Source of the DNA: Mastigocoleus testarum BC008
Lineage (GTDB): Bacteria; Cyanobacteriota; Cyanobacteriia; Cyanobacteriales; Nostocaceae
Direction: 5' to 3'
Length of the DNA stretch: 64,000 bases
NCBI RefSeq assembly: GCF_001456025.1
Contig: NZ_LMTZ01000083.1
Location: forward strand, 78,577-142,576
Within the stretch, counting starts at the first letter, position 1. The number at the start of each line of letters is the position of its first letter. A program made the position numbers and the translations under genes. This document shows, one piece after another, positions 32,627-41,863 of this stretch. Below the pieces are notes generated by a model. The model had not been told where the DNA came from. It was given only the letters and a program-made list of their open reading frames with translations, and ran no database searches.

Positions 32627-34684
32627 ATGCAAGAAAAAGTCAAATCGGGTTCGCGTAACGTAGCAATTGTCGGTCCCTATTTAAGTGGCAAAACCACCTT
32701 GTTGGAAAGTTTGCTATTTGTTACAGGAGCAATTTCCCGCAAAGGCAGCTGTAAAGAAGGTAATACAGTAGGAGATAGCTCCACAGAAGCACGTGCTCGC
32801 AATATGAGCGTAGAAGTAAGCGCTGCTAGCACCAAGTATGAAGACACTAATTTTACCTTTATTGACTGTCCGGGAAATGTAGAGTTTGCCCAAGAAACCT
32901 ACAATGCTTTAATAGGAGTTGACGCTGCAATAGTTGTTTGCGAGCCCGCTAATGACCGAGTTCTGACTTTAGCCCCCCTATTTAAATTCTTAGATGATTG
33001 GGAAATTCCCCATATTATCTTCGTAAATAAAATGGATCGGGCAAATAATCATGTTATTGAAGTATTAAACGCCCTCAAAACAGTTTCTAGTCGTCCCCTT
33101 GTTCCCCATCAATACCCAATTATGCAAGGTGAGGCGCTGACTGGTTTTATAGATTTAGTTAGTGAACAAGCGTATTTATATCATTCCGGCGCACCTGCAC
33201 AACAGATCCCGTTACCGGAAGAACTTAAAGCAGAAGAACGCGCTGCTAGGGAAGATATGTTAGAAGCCTTAGCAGATTTTGATGACCATTTACTTGAAAA
33301 ACTTTTAGAAGATATTGAACCACCCCAAGAGGAAATCCTTAAAGACTTAAAACTAGAATTAGGAGCAGATCTAGTTGTACCGGTTTTCTTCGGGGTTGCA
33401 GAACAGGATTATGGGGTACGCCCGCTACTGGAAGCGTTGATCCAAGAAGCCCCAGAACCTGAAACTACTGCGCAACGTCGCCAACTTGGGCAAAATGTTA
33501 ATACTCCCATAGCCCAAGTATTAAAAACTTACTACACTCCCCAAGGTGGAAAAATTTCTTTAGTTAGAGTTTGGCGAGGAACTTTAACTGATGGGATGGT
33601 TTTAAATGGCGTTCGGGCTGGCGGAATTTATCGCCTCACTGGACAACAACAAAAGCTACTCAGAAAAGCTGAAGCGGGAGAAATTGTTGCTCTGAGTCGC
33701 TTGGATAATATCTACACTGGCGATACTCTATCTATTGATAAAGAATCTGTAAAAGAACTACCCAAGGCTGAATCTCTTAGACCTGTTTACGCTTTGGCGA
33801 TCGCTCCCGAACATCGTAAAGATGAAGTTAAACTCAGTAGTGCGATCGGTAAATTATTAGAAGAAGATCCATCTTTAGCTTGGGAACAACATGGCGACAC
33901 CCACGAAGTTATTCTTTGGGGACAGGGCGAAATTCATTTGCAAGTTGCGTTAGACCGTTTGCGGCGTAAGTATAACTTACCGATGTCTACACATATGCCC
34001 CAAGTTGCTTACAAAGAAACGATCCGCAAACCCGTTGATTCTATTCACGGTCGCTACAAACACCAAAGTGGCGGTCACGGACAGTTTGGCGATGTCTATT
34101 TAGATATCAAACCTCTCCCCCGTGGCGAAGGTTTTAATTTTAAACAAACTATCGTTGGTGGTGTAGTTCCCAAACAATATATTCCCGGAGTGGAAACAGG
34201 TGTACGGGAATTCCTGAGCAATGGACCTTTAGGTTTTCCTGTTGTTGATGTTGCGGTAACTCTCACCAATGGTTCTTACCACAGTGTAGATAGTTCCGAA
34301 CAAGCATTTAAACAAGCTGCGCGAGCCGCGATGCAAACCGGAATGCCGAAATGTAAGCCAACCCTCCTTGAACCGGTTCTGCAAGTTAAAGTAAATACTC
34401 CCAGTGAATTTACCTCAAAAGTTCTCCAACTATTAAGTGGAAGACGGGGACAAATCTTGGGTTACGAAGCTGTAGGAAATTGGCAAGGTTGGGATAGCAT
34501 TACTGCTTATTTACCCAAAGCCGAAATGCAAGACTTTATCGTCGAGTTGCGATCGCAAACTTTAGGTGTTGGTTCTTTCAGTTGGGAATACGACCATTTA
34601 CAAGAGGTTCCTGACAAGTTAGCTGACCGAGTTTTGGCGATGAATGGTGATGGTAACGGTAATAGTAATGGTAATGGGAAGTAA
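32627..34684 (+). CDS. Elongation factor G-like GTPase (paralogue)
   Basis: 685 residues. GTPase motifs: G1 GPYLSGKTT (16-24), G3 DCPGN (80-84), G4 NKMD (134-137). EF-G domains II to V follow (domain IV SGGHGQFGDVYLDIKP). The start is ATG 32627 because AGGAGG lies directly upstream (32617-32622); an upstream TTG at 32600 would include that site. The switch I region has ARARNMSVEVSA where true EF-G has the ERGITI consensus, so this is an EF-G paralogue rather than the main translocase. The tail is Gly/Asn/Ser-rich (GNGNSNGNGK). A ribosome-associated role is inferred. Confidence 0.9.
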   Translation: MQEKVKSGSRNVAIVGPYLSGKTTLLESLLFVTGAISRKGSCKEGNTVGDSSTEARARNMSVEVSAASTKYEDTNFTFIDCPGNVEFAQETYNALIGVDAAIVVCEPANDRVLTLAPLFKFLDDWEIPHIIFVNKMDRANNHVIEVLNALKTVSSRPLVPHQYPIMQGEALTGFIDLVSEQAYLYHSGAPAQQIPLPEELKAEERAAREDMLEALADFDDHLLEKLLEDIEPPQEEILKDLKLELGADLVVPVFFGVAEQDYGVRPLLEALIQEAPEPETTAQRRQLGQNVNTPIAQVLKTYYTPQGGKISLVRVWRGTLTDGMVLNGVRAGGIYRLTGQQQKLLRKAEAGEIVALSRLDNIYTGDTLSIDKESVKELPKAESLRPVYALAIAPEHRKDEVKLSSAIGKLLEEDPSLAWEQHGDTHEVILWGQGEIHLQVALDRLRRKYNLPMSTHMPQVAYKETIRKPVDSIHGRYKHQSGGHGQFGDVYLDIKPLPRGEGFNFKQTIVGGVVPKQYIPGVETGVREFLSNGPLGFPVVDVAVTLTNGSYHSVDSSEQAFKQAARAAMQTGMPKCKPTLLEPVLQVKVNTPSEFTSKVLQLLSGRRGQILGYEAVGNWQGWDSITAYLPKAEMQDFIVELRSQTLGVGSFSWEYDHLQEVPDKLADRVLAMNGDGNGNSNGNGK

Positions 34685-34694
34685 TCTGAGATTA
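34683..34694. repeat. 12-nt sequence complementary to the region upstream of the same gene
   Basis: AATCTGAGATTA overlaps the stop codon of the EF-G-like gene and is the exact reverse complement of TAATCTCAGATT at 32499-32510. Confidence 0.6.
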
Positions 34695-34757
34695 CGAAAA
34701 GATTTGGATTAATTTGAGATTACGAATTCAATTCACATTGCTGATTTGATTGATGCT

Positions 34758-34785
34758 TCCCACGGTTGTCAGCCGTGGGATTCTC
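34758..34785 (+). terminator. Hairpin after the EF-G-like gene
   Basis: TCCCACGG (34758-34765) and CCGTGGGA (34773-34780) form an 8-bp perfect stem with a 7-nt loop, followed by only TTCTCCC. It is 73 bp after the stop. The missing T run makes terminator function uncertain. Hairpins of this style also occur at ends of IS200/IS605-like elements, but no transposase is present. Confidence 0.5.
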
Positions 34786-34786
34786 C

Positions 34787-34942
34787 CTAAGTACAGATAA
34801 TCTGCTCAATTTTTTGACTTTGCAATGATTCTTGTCTCTGGGAATTGTTGCTTACAGCGTAAACAGTACCAGCACCCATTGCATAAGCTAGAAGCGCCCC
34901 AATAGCCGCTTGAGGAACTTTTATCCTTAAAGTCCAAATCAT
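34787..34942 (-). CDS. Small putative membrane protein
   Basis: A 51-residue ORF with one hydrophobic segment (VPQAAIGALLAYAMGAGTVY) and a polar Gln/Ser-rich C-terminal tail. The coding pattern looks protein-like but the ribosome binding site is weak. I do not recognise a family. It lies in the long gene-poor stretch after the EF-G-like gene. Confidence 0.45.
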   Translation of the reverse strand: MIWTLRIKVPQAAIGALLAYAMGAGTVYAVSNNSQRQESLQSQKIEQIICT

Positions 34943-36221
34943 GCGATATCTTGTAGCATTCTCAATAACCGCCTTGGATTAAAATCCCAGGCTAATAAAT
35001 AAAGTCTGATAAATCAGACTATGCAAGGGTTTTAGTGCGTTTTAACGTACTTAGTCTATGAGCCTGGAAATTTATTTCAAGGTGGAAATTTGGGCTAAAT
35101 GACATTGCTGCAAGTTATCAGAATCATTCAATTTTCGTCATTGCTATTATTTATAAGCACAAATGGTTGCCACAACTTCAAAATTTCATAACAAAATTAT
35201 TGAGAGAAATAAGAGCTAAAATCCTTATTCTCCAACAATGTGGGCATTACCTAACCTAACCTTATTGAACATATGCAAGGTATATTTGTTGACGATTGTT
35301 AATACATTGGACTATACTTATATAGTCTAATGAAGTTGCGTGGTGGACATCCACCAGATACACAGTTGTGATAAAAAGTGTTTAAAGTTAAACTCCTCCT
35401 TAAATGTTTATTTTCACACTCCTTCTTCATAGTAGACATTTACAAGTTTCAAGATTTCTATTTTCAATAACCTAGTATTCGTGCTGGGATTAATAAGAGC
35501 AATGCCAATAGGGGACAAAGCAATAACCAGCAAGAGAATAATTAATTTATCTCGCTTCATTTTTAGTTTCAATTTTTTTTACGTTGATTAGTCCGGGAAA
35601 CCGGACATTTTCATTTGAATAGCAAAAATTAGGGTTGATGAAATTCAATCAATCCTGAGAGTTTGCTCCTCGATATTTTTGGCAAAGCAAAAATGCTGCC
35701 AGTATAAATATATCACACATATCAGATAGGAATAGATGAAGGAATTTAGAAGGAATAATTCCTTTCCTGAAGCGATAGCTGGTACTGACGAGCTAATGGA
35801 TGATGCATAATTGGAGGAGCTTGGGCAATTTAATTTTTACTTGTCATGTATTTACCCAAGCCCTCATGAGTAAAGCTTGTCACTACCAACATCTTTAACA
35901 AAAGCCAAAACACAAGTTAATTCTGATAACCTTTATCCCACCTGGAATTGTAAATTTCAGCCCAATATTATAAGTTTCCAGCTATGAAAGATTCTAGAAT
36001 TATTAAAAAACACTCTTACCCATGACCCAAACATTACCTAAAACACTAACATTTGAAGAATTCGCCATTTAACTGTCGAGCAAATTTTTCAAGCTGCGAC
36101 ATTATGAAATACTGTAATAGATTCAAAGGACAGTAAATCAGAGAAAAAAGTTATTGACCCCTTGACGTAAGTCTCAGATAAAATTTTTACAATAATAAAT
36201 AAAACAAAAATAATTTACATC
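34943..36221. other. Gene-poor region
   Basis: About 1.28 kb with only a doubtful small ORF (35414-35560, minus). A 24-codon ORF near 35736 has no support. A CTTGGG...CCCAAG inverted repeat lies near 35818-35858. No tRNA, transposase fragment or known RNA recognised. Confidence 0.45.
35414..35560 (-). CDS. Doubtful small ORF with hydrophobic N terminus
   Basis: 48 residues, MKRDKLIILLLVIALSPIGI at the start, like a short signal anchor, then a polar tail ending VNVYYEEGV. The ribosome binding site is poor. It may be chance. Confidence 0.28.
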   Translation of the reverse strand: MKRDKLIILLLVIALSPIGIALINPSTNTRLLKIEILKLVNVYYEEGV

Positions 36222-36569
36222 ATGAATCTGAAACGTCAATCAGGAGGAAATAGCGCCTTAATTGCTACCGTTGCTATTATTTGGGGCTGTGCAACAGCAA
36301 TGATGGCTGTTTGCATTCCGATGATAGACATGACAGACGACGCTATCATACTGCCAATATTTGTTATTTTAGGGGCTAGCATATCTACGGTAGTAGCTTG
36401 GCGTAGTGGAAGTCGGCAGAAAGGAGAAATTGACGAATTAACCAATAAGTTTCGAACAATACAGGAACGAGTAATAGATTTAGAAGCTATTTGTAGCGCT
36501 CAAGAGTTGGAAATCAACAAAAAATTTGAGCAGTTAGAACCGACAGACCAACACCGTTCTCGATCTTAA
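36222..36569 (+). CDS. Small membrane protein with coiled coil, unknown
   Basis: 115 residues. Two hydrophobic segments (about 12-33 and 42-60: ALIATVAIIWGCATAMMAVC, IILPIFVILGASISTVVAW) are followed by a 50-residue charged helix likely to be a coiled coil (EIDELTNKFRTIQERVIDLE). No family recognised. Topology would place the coil in the cytoplasm. A 40-residue ORF follows 31 bp later and could be co-transcribed. Confidence 0.7.
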   Translation: MNLKRQSGGNSALIATVAIIWGCATAMMAVCIPMIDMTDDAIILPIFVILGASISTVVAWRSGSRQKGEIDELTNKFRTIQERVIDLEAICSAQELEINKKFEQLEPTDQHRSRS

Positions 36570-36600
36570 CTGCCTAAGTTCAAACTACCAACAACTATGA

Positions 36601-36723
36601 ATGAGTGACCCAAGCATTTGGCCGCAATATCAACAATATTGGTTTGGTGAACCTTTTTACCAAACCTTTTTATTTATCTGTGGTGTGGGGATTATTTATC
36701 GAACAGAAATTATGGCAGCATAG
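36601..36723 (+). CDS. Possible 40-residue protein
   Basis: MSDPSIWPQYQQYWFGEPFY leads into a hydrophobic stretch QTFLFICGVGIIYR. The aromatic-rich sequence looks protein-like and lies 31 bp after the previous gene, but no ribosome binding site is evident and another frame is also open here. Confidence 0.35.
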   Translation: MSDPSIWPQYQQYWFGEPFYQTFLFICGVGIIYRTEIMAA

Positions 36724-37055
36724 CACTACGAAGTTACGTTAGGACATATATTAACCCTAAAATCCATACGTATTAGGCTTATGTCCTACGGACACGCTAC
36801 GTTAGCGGAGCGAGGTGATAGCCTTAGACTGACTTTTTACTTTTTACTTGCGCGTAGCGCTATAAGATTTCCATTTTCTTAACTTTTAACTTTCTTAACT
36901 TCCCTAGTTTTTCTCGATTCGTTTCTAAACTGGACAAACAAAAAATCAAACTATCCGATAGAGACAGCGTGAAAAAGAATACGCTGTATCTGCGCTACAG
37001 GTGCTAAATGTGTTGCTAAATATACTCTAAACTCCGTTAACGACGGAGAACCGTC
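36724..37055. other. Intergenic region with palindromic repeats
   Basis: Contains the small inverted-repeat element at 36740-36788 and the adjoining CTACGGACACGCTACGTTAG-type repeat sequence. No gene. Confidence 0.55.
36740..36788. repeat. 49-bp element with 9-bp terminal inverted repeats
   Basis: TAGGACATA (36740-36748) and TATGTCCTA (36780-36788) are perfect inverted copies. The core resembles the ends of the MITE-like element at 59258 (GGACTTATGC). Confidence 0.55.
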
Positions 37056-37460
37056 ATGAATCAGCAAAACAATATCTTACAACCCAACCTCTTTGAACTG
37101 ACTGGCTACAATACAAAAATCAGCTATTCTGCAACTAGTATTGCTGGAGTCCCACTATTAACCTATTCTCAAAACGATAAAACTCTTTCCTTCAAAGGAG
37201 AGGAGATTCGAAGCGAGGAGACTAACCTCGGTCAGAGTGTTACAGTCACACTAAAAAGTAATTTAGCAGATGAAGGTTTTGAAAGTTTGACCCTATTACT
37301 ACCAACGATTAACTTACCCGAAAAATCTTTGACAAGTAGTATTACAACCTTGGCAATCCTATCTCAGCGTCCAGGTTTTATTCCTACTAACACCACAGGA
37401 CAACTACAGCAGTATCAATCAATCTTTCTTTATGGAACTGCTCAAAAAGTCGAATCCTGA
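37056..37460 (+). CDS. Hypothetical protein, first of a small-gene trio
   Basis: 134 residues, probably beta-rich (TKISYSATSIAGVPLLTYSQ, SVTVTLKSNLADEGFESLTL), no signal peptide, cysteine or membrane helix. The pattern resembles small proteins of unknown function found in filamentous cyanobacteria, but I cannot name a family. An intrinsic terminator is built into its stop codon (37453-37475), so expression of the next two genes may be reduced or separately controlled. The ATG is preceded by GACGGAGA. Confidence 0.7.
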   Translation: MNQQNNILQPNLFELTGYNTKISYSATSIAGVPLLTYSQNDKTLSFKGEEIRSEETNLGQSVTVTLKSNLADEGFESLTLLLPTINLPEKSLTSSITTLAILSQRPGFIPTNTTGQLQQYQSIFLYGTAQKVES

Positions 37461-37475
37461 TACCAGGATTTTTTT
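37453..37475 (+). terminator. Intrinsic terminator overlapping a stop codon
   Basis: AATCCTG (37453-37459) pairs with CAGGATT (37464-37470) around ATAC, followed by a T run to 37475. The stop codon TGA of the preceding gene (37458-37460) lies in the left arm, so translating ribosomes would compete with hairpin formation. Confidence 0.75.
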
Positions 37476-37515
37476 CAACAACAGGCTCTATCTTTTTTAC
37501 TAAGGAGAAAATCAA

Positions 37516-37782
37516 ATGACTGAAACTCTACATGGACTTGTTCTCACCGACACTACTGCAACTATTACAGTGACTAGTACTGGTTGCACCGACAAAAGCG
37601 ACTTCAAAATCCAACTCCAAGAATCATCTCCTCCAATCGTTACCTTCGTCCGTGTGAAACCCGATTTTTGTCGAGTTGTTCCACACAGCGTTGATATTGT
37701 TTTCTCTCTCAAGGAAATTGGTGCAGCATCTTTTAAAGTTGCTAATCTGTTTGAGCCCGGACCAAGACGCTTAAGTGTTTAA
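37516..37782 (+). CDS. Hypothetical small beta-rich protein
   Basis: 88 residues, MTETLHGLVLTDTTATITVT, then FKIQLQESSPPIVTFVRVKP and two cysteines (24 and 52). Soluble. AAGGAGAAA lies directly upstream of the start. No family recognised. It is the second of three small genes on the plus strand, 42 bp before the third. Confidence 0.7.
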   Translation: MTETLHGLVLTDTTATITVTSTGCTDKSDFKIQLQESSPPIVTFVRVKPDFCRVVPHSVDIVFSLKEIGAASFKVANLFEPGPRRLSV

Positions 37783-37824
37783 TGAATACCCTTAGAAATA
37801 TTCACATAAAAGGAGACTAAGAAA

Positions 37825-38079
37825 ATGGGAAAATTTAAAATGTCTGCAGAAGAAGTGAAATTATCAGGAAACCTAGTCAGATTGTTCGCAATAGGTGGAG
37901 AGACAACAGGATATGGCTTAGAATCGACTATCGAACTAGATCTGAAAACAAACAATCTAGAAGATAAATTTAATGAAGATGCAAATGTTTCTGTTGTTGG
38001 TAGTTTCAAATTAGTAGAGGGAGTTGAAACTGGTAAGAGATACGTATTTGTTGTATCTGAGCTTAAAGCAATTGGTTAA
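37825..38079 (+). CDS. Hypothetical small protein
   Basis: 84 residues, acidic and soluble, MGKFKMSAEEVKLSGNLVRL then beta-strand-like STIELDLKTNN and RYVFVVSELKAIG. AAGGAGAC is a strong ribosome binding site before the ATG. No family recognised. Last of the trio; it is convergent with the histidine kinase at 38240. Confidence 0.7.
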   Translation: MGKFKMSAEEVKLSGNLVRLFAIGGETTGYGLESTIELDLKTNNLEDKFNEDANVSVVGSFKLVEGVETGKRYVFVVSELKAIG

Positions 38080-38239
38080 GCTAATCCAGAAGACGAAAAT
38101 TCTCAAATAAATTTCTAGTGCATCAGACAACTCTAAAATTAAAAAACTCATCCCATAAACCTGTTAATGAGTTAAGCATAAACACGTTAGCAGGTTTAAT
38201 CAATATCAAGTTAATCCATTTATATGGTAGTCAATGCTA

Positions 38240-39352
38240 CTATGCCGCTAAACTAATTTCAAAAATAGCTCCTTGTGGTTGATTGTTTTTTACACAAATA
38301 TTACCTCCATGGGCTTCAACAACCATTTTACAAAAGGCTAAACCCAATCCTATTTGAGAAACACCTGACATTAAATTACCGACCTCATATTTATCAAAAA
38401 TCTTTTGGGATAAACCATCAGGAACACCTGGTCCAGAGTCAATAACCTGAATTCTGCAATTGTTAGAATTAGGGAATTCCACATTCACTACAATTTTGCT
38501 GTTGTGTGGAGAAAACTTAATAGCATTTGATAGAAGATTATCTAATGTTCGATGCATCATAGCAAAATCAACAGAGACTTCCTGATTAGATTTATCTAGC
38601 AATTGACTAACTAGTAACTGATTTTTTTGAGATGCGATCGCTTTAAAATTTGAAATAGCAGACTGTACGAGATTATAGATATTAACTTTTTTACGCTTTA
38701 AACAAATTTTACCCGATTCTAACAGAGCAACTTTGAGCAAATCATCAATTAATGCTTGCAATGCTCGCGCCGAAGAATGAATTTGATTTATTTGATACTT
38801 ATGTTGTTCCTGAGGATATAGTGGATTTTTGAGAAGTTCCAAACCAAATAAAATAGAAGTAAGCGGACTTCGTAGATCGTGGACCATCATGTTCGCCATA
38901 TCTTCTCGAAATTTAAGTAAGTTTTGCAGTTCGTCATGCTGTTGTTTAATCCTTAACATGGACTGAACTCTAGCACGTAGTTCAAGAGGATTTACTGGTT
39001 TACTAATGAAGTCATCTGCACCCGATTTTAAGCAGTGAGCTAAGTCTGCTTTAGCAGTCAGAGCAGTAACCATAATTATGGGAGTTGCTTGCCATTTAGA
39101 CATCGTTTTTATTCTTTGGCAAACTTCAATACCATCCATACCTGGCATCATTACATCCAATAAAATCAGATCGGGCTGGAATGTGTCTAAAGATGCAATC
39201 GCTTCTTGTCCGCTGGCAGCATAATTTAGATCGTAGCCTTGATTACTTATCAAAGAGGCTTTGTCATTATCAATACTGACACTCAAGAGGGTTTCGATAA
39301 CATCAAAATTATCAGGTTCATCGTCAATAACTAAAATAGATGGTTTTTCCAT
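38240..39352 (-). CDS. Hybrid response regulator - histidine kinase
   Basis: 370 residues: an N-terminal receiver (5-130) with phospho-acceptor Asp66 in LILLDVMMPGMDG, then a HisKA domain with His158 in MMVHDLRSPLT, and an ATPase domain with N box [11 protein letters not shown]1 DSGPGVPDG and G2 GLGLAF. No sensor or DNA-binding domain is present, so it acts as a relay that receives phosphate and may pass it on. It is the most distal gene of a minus-strand signalling run, 166 bp after the next kinase gene. Confidence 0.94.
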   Translation of the reverse strand: MEKPSILVIDDEPDNFDVIETLLSVSIDNDKASLISNQGYDLNYAASGQEAIASLDTFQPDLILLDVMMPGMDGIEVCQRIKTMSKWQATPIIMVTALTAKADLAHCLKSGADDFISKPVNPLELRARVQSMLRIKQQHDELQNLLKFREDMANMMVHDLRSPLTSILFGLELLKNPLYPQEQHKYQINQIHSSARALQALIDDLLKVALLESGKICLKRKKVNIYNLVQSAISNFKAIASQKNQLLVSQLLDKSNQEVSVDFAMMHRTLDNLLSNAIKFSPHNSKIVVNVEFPNSNNCRIQVIDSGPGVPDGLSQKIFDKYEVGNLMSGVSQIGLGLAFCKMVVEAHGGNICVKNNQPQGAIFEISLAA

Positions 39353-39518
39353 GAGTTATAATCCTGAATTACTAAAAGTATTTAACTTGTATTTTTAAAT
39401 AGTATTTACGGACAAAACCTATAAAAAATATATGAACAAAACTTTTATATAAGATTTAGGTACATAAAATAGATACTTGCAATTAATAGCAACTAGATAA
39501 GCCCTATCAATTCTGTGT

Positions 39519-41831
39519 TCATGATTTGAGAGAATTTAAAGGTTTTTCAAGGGAAAGATATTTTTGAATAAGTATCTCGATTTTATCTGCTTCAAATTCC
39601 TTTGCTAGCTCCGAAACTTTCTCAGTAAAAGGTAAATAGCGTTCGCTCTTTTGACCTATTTGGTCAACCATTTTCCCTAGCTTCAATAGCAAACCATCTT
39701 GTGCTAACTCTAATAATATTTGTAAATCTTCAGAGGGAGGTACAATTAGCTCATCATCATCTTTACTGAAAATAGCAGTATAATATCTCTCATCTTTACT
39801 ATGTATCCAATTCAACCGTAAGTGTTGAGACAGCAGGGTCAATAAATCCTCTGTATGGATTGGTTTGGGTAGAAAATCATTACCACCTGCATCTAAGCTC
39901 ATCTGTCTATCCATATCTGAGACCGATGCTGATGAGATAATGACAGTTAAATCTTTAATACTATCTTCACTGCGTAAATGTTTTAGCATTTCAAAGCCAT
40001 TCATTACCGGCATCATAATGTCAGTTAGTATTAAATCAAAACGTTGTCGTCTAGCTTTCATTAATGCTTCTTGACCGTTTTCTGCTTCGGTAACCTCAAA
40101 GCCAAGGGGTTTTAGTAACTCCACCAACACTGAGCGATTCTCCCATCGGTCATCAACAATTAAAAGATGGTAAGGTGGACCTTCATAACCAATAATTTGT
40201 AGCCCATTGCTTACTGAAATCTGTTGTTCCCAGTCATGAAAAATTGCTAAGCCCACTTCAAAGTTAAAATTACTACCTACACCTAATTCACTCTGAACTT
40301 GAATTTTGCTATTCATTAGTTCAATGATTCTTTGACTAATCGCCAAACCTAAACCTGTACCCTCTGCACGACGTTTTTTATCGCCGACTTGCTCAAAAGG
40401 CTGAAAGATTTGTTCTAGTTCATAAGGAGCTATACCAATTCCCGTATCTTCCACTTGAAACCGAATCGAGGCGATAGGTTGTTGTGTTTCTCCTGCACAT
40501 CTATCCACAAGCTCAACTGTAAATGTTACACTACCTTTCGTAGTAAATTTGATGGCGTTGCTTAAAAGATTTATTAATACCTGGCGCAGTCGTTTTTCGT
40601 CTCCTAAGATACTTGTGGGCAAGTTATCATCGGGTTGGTAAATAAATTCAATACCTTTTTTATCAGAGCGCACGCGAAAAATTTCCACAACTCCTTGCAA
40701 GAAAGAGGGAAGGTGAATTTGTTTGAGTTCAAGGTCTAGTTTGCGAGCTTCGATTTTGGATAAATCTAAAATATCATTAATTAATGTCAGCAAATGGGAG
40801 CCACATTGATAAATTATTTGAACGCCATGACGTTCTTTTTCTTTTACTGCTTTAGAACGACGAAGAATTTGTGCATAACCTAAAATACCATTGAGGGGAG
40901 TACGAAGCTCGTGACTCATATTAGCTAAAAATTCGCTCTTAGCTTGATTAGCTTCATCGGCGCTCTCTTTTGCTTGTTCGAGTTTTTTGGTATAGATTTG
41001 CTGTTCCTGTAAAAGTTGGTTGACACAATGAATCAGTTGATTAAAGGAAGAAGCTAATAATCCAACTTCATCTTTGGTCTCAATGGGTGCTTGCAGATCA
41101 AAGTTAGCTTCTCTTGTGACTTGTAAGGCGATTTTATTTAAAGTTTGAATTGGTTGAGCTATCGTTCTACTAATATGTAAGGCAAGGAAAATAGCGATCG
41201 CAATTGAGATGCTCAAACCTGCAATAATAATTTGAGTACGAATTGCTTCAGCTTTTAGCAAACTAATTTCAGCAGTATTTTCCTGTTTTTCCGCTAATTC
41301 ATAAAACTCTGTTAATCGATCGGGAAATTCAATAAAATCTGTAAATTCCTTACTTTTTACCAAATTTAAGACATTTTTTTCTGCTTTTTGGCTATTATTT
41401 GGTGAAGCAAGTAATAAGGTATTAACCTTGGGAACAAAATATCGTAATTGCTGTGCAAACTTTTCAACAGTTATTGCATAATCATCAAGTAGTGGTTGTA
41501 AACCTTTTAGAGTAGAAGATTTTCCGAATTGATTGTAGATAGCCAAGGTGTTCTGAATTTTATCAATTCGTTGAATAAGCTTCATACCTTCCCGATGAAA
41601 AGCTTGAGGTTTTTTTAGATGGGGTACCAGTTGCTTAGTTGGACGATTATATAAAATATCGACTTCCAATGTACTCAGAAGCTTTCTTTGCTGAGAAGCA
41701 TTTTGTCGTTCTCGTAATGCTTGTTGTTGATAATAGTTACCTACGAATAATCCCGTTCCTGTTCCCAAGACAGCTATTCCCAAAGCAAGTGCGTAACCGT
41801 AGATAATCTTGTTTTTAATTTTCATATCCAA
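39519..41831 (-). CDS. Membrane hybrid histidine kinase (HAMP-HisKA-HATPase-REC)
   Basis: 770 residues. Two membrane helices (about 9-30 and 200-220) flank a helical extracytoplasmic sensor region. A HAMP domain (222-275), HisKA ([20 protein letters not shown]), ATPase domain ([30 protein letters not shown]) and receiver ([12 protein letters not shown], Asp in [13 protein letters not shown]) follow. The C-terminal 70 residues ([14 protein letters not shown]...) are shared with the kinase at 43913, so the two are paralogues with different sensors. The signal sensed is unknown. It lies 32 bp from the next kinase gene and is probably co-transcribed with it. Confidence 0.95.
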   Translation of the reverse strand: MDMKIKNKIIYGYALALGIAVLGTGTGLFVGNYYQQQALRERQNASQQRKLLSTLEVDILYNRPTKQLVPHLKKPQAFHREGMKLIQRIDKIQNTLAIYNQFGKSSTLKGLQPLLDDYAITVEKFAQQLRYFVPKVNTLLLASPNNSQKAEKNVLNLVKSKEFTDFIEFPDRLTEFYELAEKQENTAEISLLKAEAIRTQIIIAGLSISIAIAIFLALHISRTIAQPIQTLNKIALQVTREANFDLQAPIETKDEVGLLASSFNQLIHCVNQLLQEQQIYTKKLEQAKESADEANQAKSEFLANMSHELRTPLNGILGYAQILRRSKAVKEKERHGVQIIYQCGSHLLTLINDILDLSKIEARKLDLELKQIHLPSFLQGVVEIFRVRSDKKGIEFIYQPDDNLPTSILGDEKRLRQVLINLLSNAIKFTTKGSVTFTVELVDRCAGETQQPIASIRFQVEDTGIGIAPYELEQIFQPFEQVGDKKRRAEGTGLGLAISQRIIELMNSKIQVQSELGVGSNFNFEVGLAIFHDWEQQISVSNGLQIIGYEGPPYHLLIVDDRWENRSVLVELLKPLGFEVTEAENGQEALMKARRQRFDLILTDIMMPVMNGFEMLKHLRSEDSIKDLTVIISSASVSDMDRQMSLDAGGNDFLPKPIHTEDLLTLLSQHLRLNWIHSKDERYYTAIFSKDDDELIVPPSEDLQILLELAQDGLLLKLGKMVDQIGQKSERYLPFTEKVSELAKEFEADKIEILIQKYLSLEKPLNSLKS

Positions 41832-41863
41832 TTACCTACTAGAAGTTGCTTTTCCATATTCAA

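Noticed and set aside
32473..32658. 61-residue ORF overlapping the start of the EF-G-like gene
   Set aside because: Low-information sequence through a direct repeat; out of frame and no ribosome binding site.
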